Assembly (NCBI RefSeq): GCF_036245865.1
Contig: NZ_BTTW01000001.1
Location: forward strand, 1,426,001 to 1,490,000
Direction of reading: 5' to 3'
Length of the DNA: 64,000 bases
Source of the DNA: Corallococcus caeni
Lineage (GTDB): Bacteria; Myxococcota; Myxococcia; Myxococcales; Myxococcaceae
Shown piece by piece: positions 60,288 through 64,000 of this stretch (its first letter is position 1; each line of letters begins with the position of its first letter). The notes under the pieces were generated by a model that worked only from the letters and a program-made list of their open reading frames with translations, was not told the origin of the DNA and made no database searches. Made by a program: the position numbers and the translations under genes.

Positions 60288-60962
60288 GTGCCTGCTTCGC
60301 TCCCTTCGCCCATGCCGCCCCCTTCGCTCGTCGACGTCCTCCGTCACATCGCCCGTGAGGAGCCGCTGACGGCGACGGTGCGCGCCTTTCGCGGGCTCAC
60401 CCGCGAGCACCTGGGCCAGCTGCTGGACGAAGCCGCAGAGCAGCTGGGCGGCGGTCCGCGCGAGGCCGAGGCTCCCGATTCGGAGCCCGCCCCGATGGCG
60501 GAGCCCGTCTCCACTGTTCCCAGCATCGAGGCCGTGGGCCCGGCGGCGGGTGGAGCGTTGAACCGCGTGCGCGTCTATTCGGACGGAGCGGCGCGAGGCA
60601 ACCCGGGCCCCGCCGGCGCGGGAGCGGTGCTGATGAACACCGAGGGCGCGGTGGTGGCGCGCCTGGGCAAGTTCCTGGGGCACCAGACGAACAACTACGC
60701 CGAGTACATGGGCTTGCTCATCGGCCTGCAGCACGCGAAGAGCCTGGGAGCCCGCGAGGTGGAGGTGTTCGCGGACAGCGAGCTGCTCATCCGTCAGCTG
60801 GGTGGGCGCTACCAGGTGAAGAGCCCCACGCTGAAGCCCTTGTTCCTGGAGGCGCAGAAGCTGCTCGCGACCTTCGGCAAGGTGAAGCTCGCCCACGTTC
60901 CCCGCGCGCAGAACGCGGAGGCGGACGAGATGAGCAACCGCGCCATCGACGAGCGGATGTAG
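60288..60962 (+). CDS. Ribonuclease HI-type protein with N-terminal extension
   Basis: 224 residues. An unusual N-terminal extension (1-88) includes a short helical piece (SLVDVLRHIAREEP) and precedes the RNase H fold. That fold has YSDGAARGNPGPAG, NNYAEYMGLLIGL, VFADSELLIRQL and NAEADEMSNRAID, which retain the catalytic acidic residues. It cleaves RNA in RNA-DNA hybrids. The start is GTG at 60288 after the preceding stop; an ATG at 60312 is also possible. It ends 15 bases from a convergent gene. Confidence 0.88.
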   Translation: MPASLPSPMPPPSLVDVLRHIAREEPLTATVRAFRGLTREHLGQLLDEAAEQLGGGPREAEAPDSEPAPMAEPVSTVPSIEAVGPAAGGALNRVRVYSDGAARGNPGPAGAGAVLMNTEGAVVARLGKFLGHQTNNYAEYMGLLIGLQHAKSLGAREVEVFADSELLIRQLGGRYQVKSPTLKPLFLEAQKLLATFGKVKLAHVPRAQNAEADEMSNRAIDERM

Positions 60963-60980
60963 CCCGGAGCGCGGGCGCTA
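60960..60980. terminator. Compact hairpin shared by two convergent stop codons
   Basis: TAGCCCG pairs with CGGGC-GC-TA (7 base pairs, 2-base bulge, 5-base loop). The TAG stops of the RNase H gene and of the opposite Mrr gene lie in the two arms. Weak as a terminator, but the only structure in the 15-base gap. Confidence 0.4.
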
Positions 60981-61895
60981 CTCCTCGTCGCCGAAGTAGT
61001 CCAGGTCCAACCTCTTCACCGTGTACGTGGCGACCTCGGTCACTCCGACGCCACTGTCGATCATCAACTTGGCGAGTTCACCGCCGTCGATGAGGACGAT
61101 CTTCTTCTCGATGTGCTTCACGTAGTCGCGAGCCTCGCGGCTGAAGTCCGAAGTCGTGATGAGCACGCCCTTGCGAGCGCGTTGTCCTTCAAGGCTGCCG
61201 GCGAACGCCTGGACCACGGGGCGGCCCACGGTGTTGTTCCACCGCTTCGCCTGGATGTAGACGACGTCGAGCCCCAGGCGGTCTTCCTTGATGATGCCGT
61301 CGATGCCCTCGTCGCCGCTCTGGCCAACGGCCTGCCCCGCGTCCTTGCGGGAGCCGCCGTAGCCCATGGCGACGAGGAGATCGACGACCAGCTTCTCGAA
61401 GAACCGGGGGTCGCAGGCCTTGATGCGCTCCAGCAGCTCTTCCGCGAGGCGGCGGCGCAGCTCCTGGTAGCTCTCTTCGAGGATCTCTTCCGGAGTCTCG
61501 TTGGAGACAGGAAGCTCTGCCGACGACGGCCCGGCGTCCGGAGCGTCGTGCTTGAGGGCGGCGAAGGCGTTGTACTCGGGAAACTGCTCCAGGAACTTCA
61601 TGTCGACGCGCGTCGGCTTGCCCTGAAGGACCTGCCGGCCACGCGGGGTGATGCGGAAGCGCCCGCGTCCGTTGGCTTCAACGAGGCCAGCCTTCTGCAA
61701 GTAGGTCTTCGCCCAACCGACGCGGTTGTGGAGCCGCCGCTGGCGGCCACTGGGGAGCAGTTCATTGCGCTCCTCCTCGGTGGCCTTGAACTCCACGGCG
61801 ACGGCCTCCACTGCTTCGCCAAGCGTGTGGTCCTTGCCGTCTTGGGTGAGCCGAAGGACCGGGAGCATTGCGCTCTGGAAGTCAGGGATGGGCAT
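60978..61895 (-). CDS. mrr: Mrr-type restriction endonuclease
   Basis: 305 residues. A winged-helix N-terminal domain (Mrr_N type, about 1-100) is followed by a catalytic domain at about 165-285 with DEGIDGII and YIQAKRW, the D-(Q)xK nuclease core. It cuts modified or foreign DNA. It lies 2 bases after hsdS and on the same strand, so it is transcribed with the methyltransferase subunits. That differs from the usual solitary type IV Mrr. GC is near normal here, unlike the adjacent hsdS. Confidence 0.9.
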   Translation of the reverse strand: MPIPDFQSAMLPVLRLTQDGKDHTLGEAVEAVAVEFKATEEERNELLPSGRQRRLHNRVGWAKTYLQKAGLVEANGRGRFRITPRGRQVLQGKPTRVDMKFLEQFPEYNAFAALKHDAPDAGPSSAELPVSNETPEEILEESYQELRRRLAEELLERIKACDPRFFEKLVVDLLVAMGYGGSRKDAGQAVGQSGDEGIDGIIKEDRLGLDVVYIQAKRWNNTVGRPVVQAFAGSLEGQRARKGVLITTSDFSREARDYVKHIEKKIVLIDGGELAKLMIDSGVGVTEVATYTVKRLDLDYFGDEE

Positions 61896-61897
61896 GG

Positions 61898-63403
61898 TCA
61901 GGCGACCTTGGCATCGCGGCGCCGCTTCGAGCGCGGGCGAGGTTCGTTGTCGCCAGGTTTGTCTCGTTCTGCTCGGATCCGCTGGAGAAGTGCTGAAGCG
62001 GGCTCGTCGGAGGGCTCTTGGGGCACAAGCTCGCCCCGGAATGCATGCTGAAGGATGGTTGATTCGAGCACAGCAATGCGCGAAGTCGCTGAGGTAACCT
62101 CGTGCGACATGCGTTCGAGTGCAGCCATTGCTGCGCCGATTCGGCGGCTAATCTGTTCCTGCTCAGCTAGTGGTGGGAGCGGCAGTGGCGCAGACTCGAT
62201 GTCATTTCCGCTGATATGCGGGAGCTGAGTCCCAGTTGCCTGATCTCGAATATGTGACTTGAAATGATCGCTATTCAGATACGCCAGCAAGAAGTCTTCA
62301 TAAATCGCGTTGCCGAGTCGGAATCGACCGACACGCTGGAGCAGCAGACTCGGCACGTCTTTGGAGGTCAAACGCGCGATTTTCAACCCAGCAGAGACGA
62401 ATGGACGATCCATCGCAATAACCAGATCGCCTGCTCGGAGCTCATATTCGGAAAACTCTCGCCTTCTCTCCTCGGAGAGATGCACAGTGTCTTCCCATCG
62501 AGTTGCCCCAGGGACAATGTTGGTTCCTCGAAGCAATCGAATACCTTGAGCGCTGAACCACGAACTCTTGAAGGCGTATCCAGGTTGGAGTTCTGCAACT
62601 CGAGCAACTGACGTAAGCTCCCACGTTGAGGGCAGATCATCGAATTTCGCGCCTGCTGCTCTCGCCTGGGCAATGGCCTGACGTGATACCCTCCGTTTTG
62701 TGCTTCTAGCTTCACGCGCTAACAGAGTCGAGACGGGCTCTACTTCGGGGTTTTGCTCGCGCCAATCTCGCGTCAGGTCGCCTCGGAACGCAGCTGCGAG
62801 CACTGACTGTCGGAATCTCTCGATCAGCGCTGGGATAGAGGCCAGGGCCTGCTTCGCGTGACGGCTACGGGCCAGGAGGGCGTCGAGCTTGGCGACGATG
62901 CGGCGCTGTTCATTGATGGGGGGAAGAGGAACCTCCAGCGACCTACAGTCTGATACGGCCACATTGTGCTGTCCGACGGTCGCCTTCGAGAATTTCGAGG
63001 CCCAAGCTTCAGCCTCATGACTGAGGAAGTTCGCCAAATACCGATTATCAATGGCTTCTGAACGGGCGCGGAAGGCAACAATGGCCTGATTGAAGTTCCA
63101 CTCGGGGAAAGTGTCGGGCAGTACCGAGACCTTGCCGAGCGGTGGGCCGACGATGTTCATAAGAACATCCCCTGGCATAGCTCGTGACCGTCGTAGGAGC
63201 GTCTCGTGGGTCTCTCTTGAGACAAACGTCGGATCCCTGGTGAAGTCGAGCGAACCGTCGAAGGTGAGGTTGTAAACCTTCACGAAGGGCACATCGCCCC
63301 TGGTCGCCATAAGGTGCGCCTTCGGGGTTGAGCCATTCGGAATCGACACGCAGACATCGGAAGCCTTGGCGTACACCCAGCCAACAGGTAGCTCGGACTT
63401 CAT
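61898..63403 (-). CDS. hsdS: Type I restriction-modification specificity subunit HsdS
   Basis: 501 residues. Two target-recognition domains (about 1-170 and 240-425) alternate with two conserved helical spacers: VPLPPINEQRRIVAKLDALLARSRHAK region and LPLPPLAEQEQISRRIGAAMAAL region. This is standard for a bipartite recognition sequence. It overlaps hsdM by 4 bases (ATGA). Base composition is visibly less GC-rich than the rest of the window, suggesting horizontal acquisition. The recognised sequence cannot be predicted. Confidence 0.95.
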   Translation of the reverse strand: MKSELPVGWVYAKASDVCVSIPNGSTPKAHLMATRGDVPFVKVYNLTFDGSLDFTRDPTFVSRETHETLLRRSRAMPGDVLMNIVGPPLGKVSVLPDTFPEWNFNQAIVAFRARSEAIDNRYLANFLSHEAEAWASKFSKATVGQHNVAVSDCRSLEVPLPPINEQRRIVAKLDALLARSRHAKQALASIPALIERFRQSVLAAAFRGDLTRDWREQNPEVEPVSTLLAREARSTKRRVSRQAIAQARAAGAKFDDLPSTWELTSVARVAELQPGYAFKSSWFSAQGIRLLRGTNIVPGATRWEDTVHLSEERRREFSEYELRAGDLVIAMDRPFVSAGLKIARLTSKDVPSLLLQRVGRFRLGNAIYEDFLLAYLNSDHFKSHIRDQATGTQLPHISGNDIESAPLPLPPLAEQEQISRRIGAAMAALERMSHEVTSATSRIAVLESTILQHAFRGELVPQEPSDEPASALLQRIRAERDKPGDNEPRPRSKRRRDAKVA

Positions 63404-64000
63404 GAGGCTTCACCCGCAAGCACCCTTTGCAATACCTCGATCCCACCTATTGCAGTCTGAAGCTGCTCTCGAATCTCGGCGGCGATGGCCTCCGGCTCGG
63501 CCGCATCATCGCCCTGGCTGAGTCCTTCATTCTTGAGCCAGAGTACGTCAAGGTTGTCGCCTCGGGCTTTGATGTCCTCGCGACTGAACTTCCGAAAGCG
63601 ACCTTCAGGGCCTTGGTCCTTGCGCCTGCTCTTGCCGTGAGCATCGTCGCCGAACACCTTCTCGAAATCAGTAAAGTGCTCGCGTAGGAACGGGGTCCGT
63701 TTCCCATAGGAGGGGGCATTGGTCCGCATGTCGTAGAACCAGACGGCTTTCGTGTTGCCCTTGTCTGTTTGGCCACGGGTAAAGAACAGCACGTTGGTCT
63801 TCACCCCCTGCGCGTAGAAGATGCCGGTCGGCAGTCGCAGGACCGTGTGCAGGTCGCATTTATCCATCAGGTCAGCACGGATCTCTTGGCCGACGTTTTC
63901 CTCGAAGAGCACATTGTCCGGAACGACAACAGCTGCGCGACCACCGGGCTTCAGGCCCCGGTAGACGTGCTCCAGGAACGCAAGCTGCTTGTTCGAAGTC
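63400..64000 (-). CDS. hsdM: Type I N6-adenine DNA methyltransferase HsdM, C-terminal part
   Basis: The gene continues past the window edge; about 199 C-terminal residues are visible. The LKPGGRAAVVVPDNVLFEEN and HTVLRLPTGIFYAQGVKTNV segments are typical of HsdM, and the tail carries the expected charged helix. The catalytic NPPF/Y and SAM motifs lie upstream outside the window. It acts with HsdS to methylate adenine in the target. GC content is lower than the neighbouring chromosome. Confidence 0.93.
   Translation of the reverse strand, partial: TSNKQLAFLEHVYRGLKPGGRAAVVVPDNVLFEENVGQEIRADLMDKCDLHTVLRLPTGIFYAQGVKTNVLFFTRGQTDKGNTKAVWFYDMRTNAPSYGKRTPFLREHFTDFEKVFGDDAHGKSRRKDQGPEGRFRKFSREDIKARGDNLDVLWLKNEGLSQGDDAAEPEAIAAEIREQLQTAIGGIEVLQRVLAGEAS

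Noticed and set aside
63400-63912. HsdM starting at the GTG at 63912
   Set aside because: The frame stays open to the window edge and upstream codons match HsdM (LKPGGRAAVVVPDN), so 63912 is internal.
1-64000. tRNA, rRNA, prophage, transposase or secondary-metabolite gene cluster
   Set aside because: None of the expected sequences, integrases, transposases, polyketide or peptide synthase motifs were seen.

Overview
The window is about 64 kb of very GC-rich DNA packed with protein genes. Strong third-position G/C bias produces long antisense open frames. The gene set points to a myxobacterium, probably Myxococcus- or Corallococcus-like: an orphan receiver, a receiver-ATPase hybrid, a PEGA-tailed Ser/Thr kinase, a sigma-54 activator, FYDLN/zinc-ribbon acidic proteins and many lipoproteins. 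This placement is inference from gene content. No rRNA, tRNA, CRISPR array, prophage or insertion sequence was seen.

Layout. 1-5995 (minus) is a MoxR-DUF58-Bat operon (MoxR ATPase, DUF58, BatD-like, two von Willebrand factor A (VWA) proteins, TPR protein with a Gly-Asp repeat tail, and the first residues of a further secreted protein). 6111-9757 (plus) holds an alpha/beta hydrolase and a DUF2157-DUF4401-GDYXXLXY membrane module. 9800-11521 is a sigma-54-dependent activator. 11903-17565 (minus) is an envelope run: beta-barrel, secreted protein, LpoB-like and COG3014-like lipoproteins, ZIP transporter, methyltransferase, TRIC channel. 17688-24654 has an MscS channel, a receiver followed by a multihaem protein, an MltD-like transglycosylase and an L,D-transpeptidase. 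24659-36519 (minus) carries an AAA protein, a Ser/Thr kinase, a MacB-like ABC operon with a DUF3352 lipoprotein, and a PspA-centred operon. 

36800-53297 mixes signalling proteins with a nucleoside-salvage set: cytidine deaminase, amidohydrolase, pyrimidine-nucleoside phosphorylase, a BMP-type ABC importer, and an operon of deoxyribose-phosphate aldolase, a DksA-type protein and a phosphohexomutase. Read together, nucleosides are imported, deaminated, phosphorolysed, and the pentose phosphate is probably isomerised and cleaved. 53410-56281 is an operon of two secreted ComEC-type metallo-beta-lactamase-fold proteins, the second with its metal ligands lost, plus a DUF3006 protein. 56388-60962 has zinc-ribbon proteins, a small protein behind a possible sigma-54 promoter, a copper-protein-like lipoprotein and an RNase H.

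60978-64000 (minus) is a restriction-modification operon: the end of hsdM, hsdS and an Mrr-type endonuclease, with visibly lower GC in hsdS/hsdM, suggesting the edge of an acquired island. The most notable items are this operon, the inactive tandem metallo-beta-lactamase paralogue, the receiver-ATPase lacking its phosphoacceptor histidine, the operator-like inverted repeat over the moxR promoter, and the PspA operon with an anchored binding protein.
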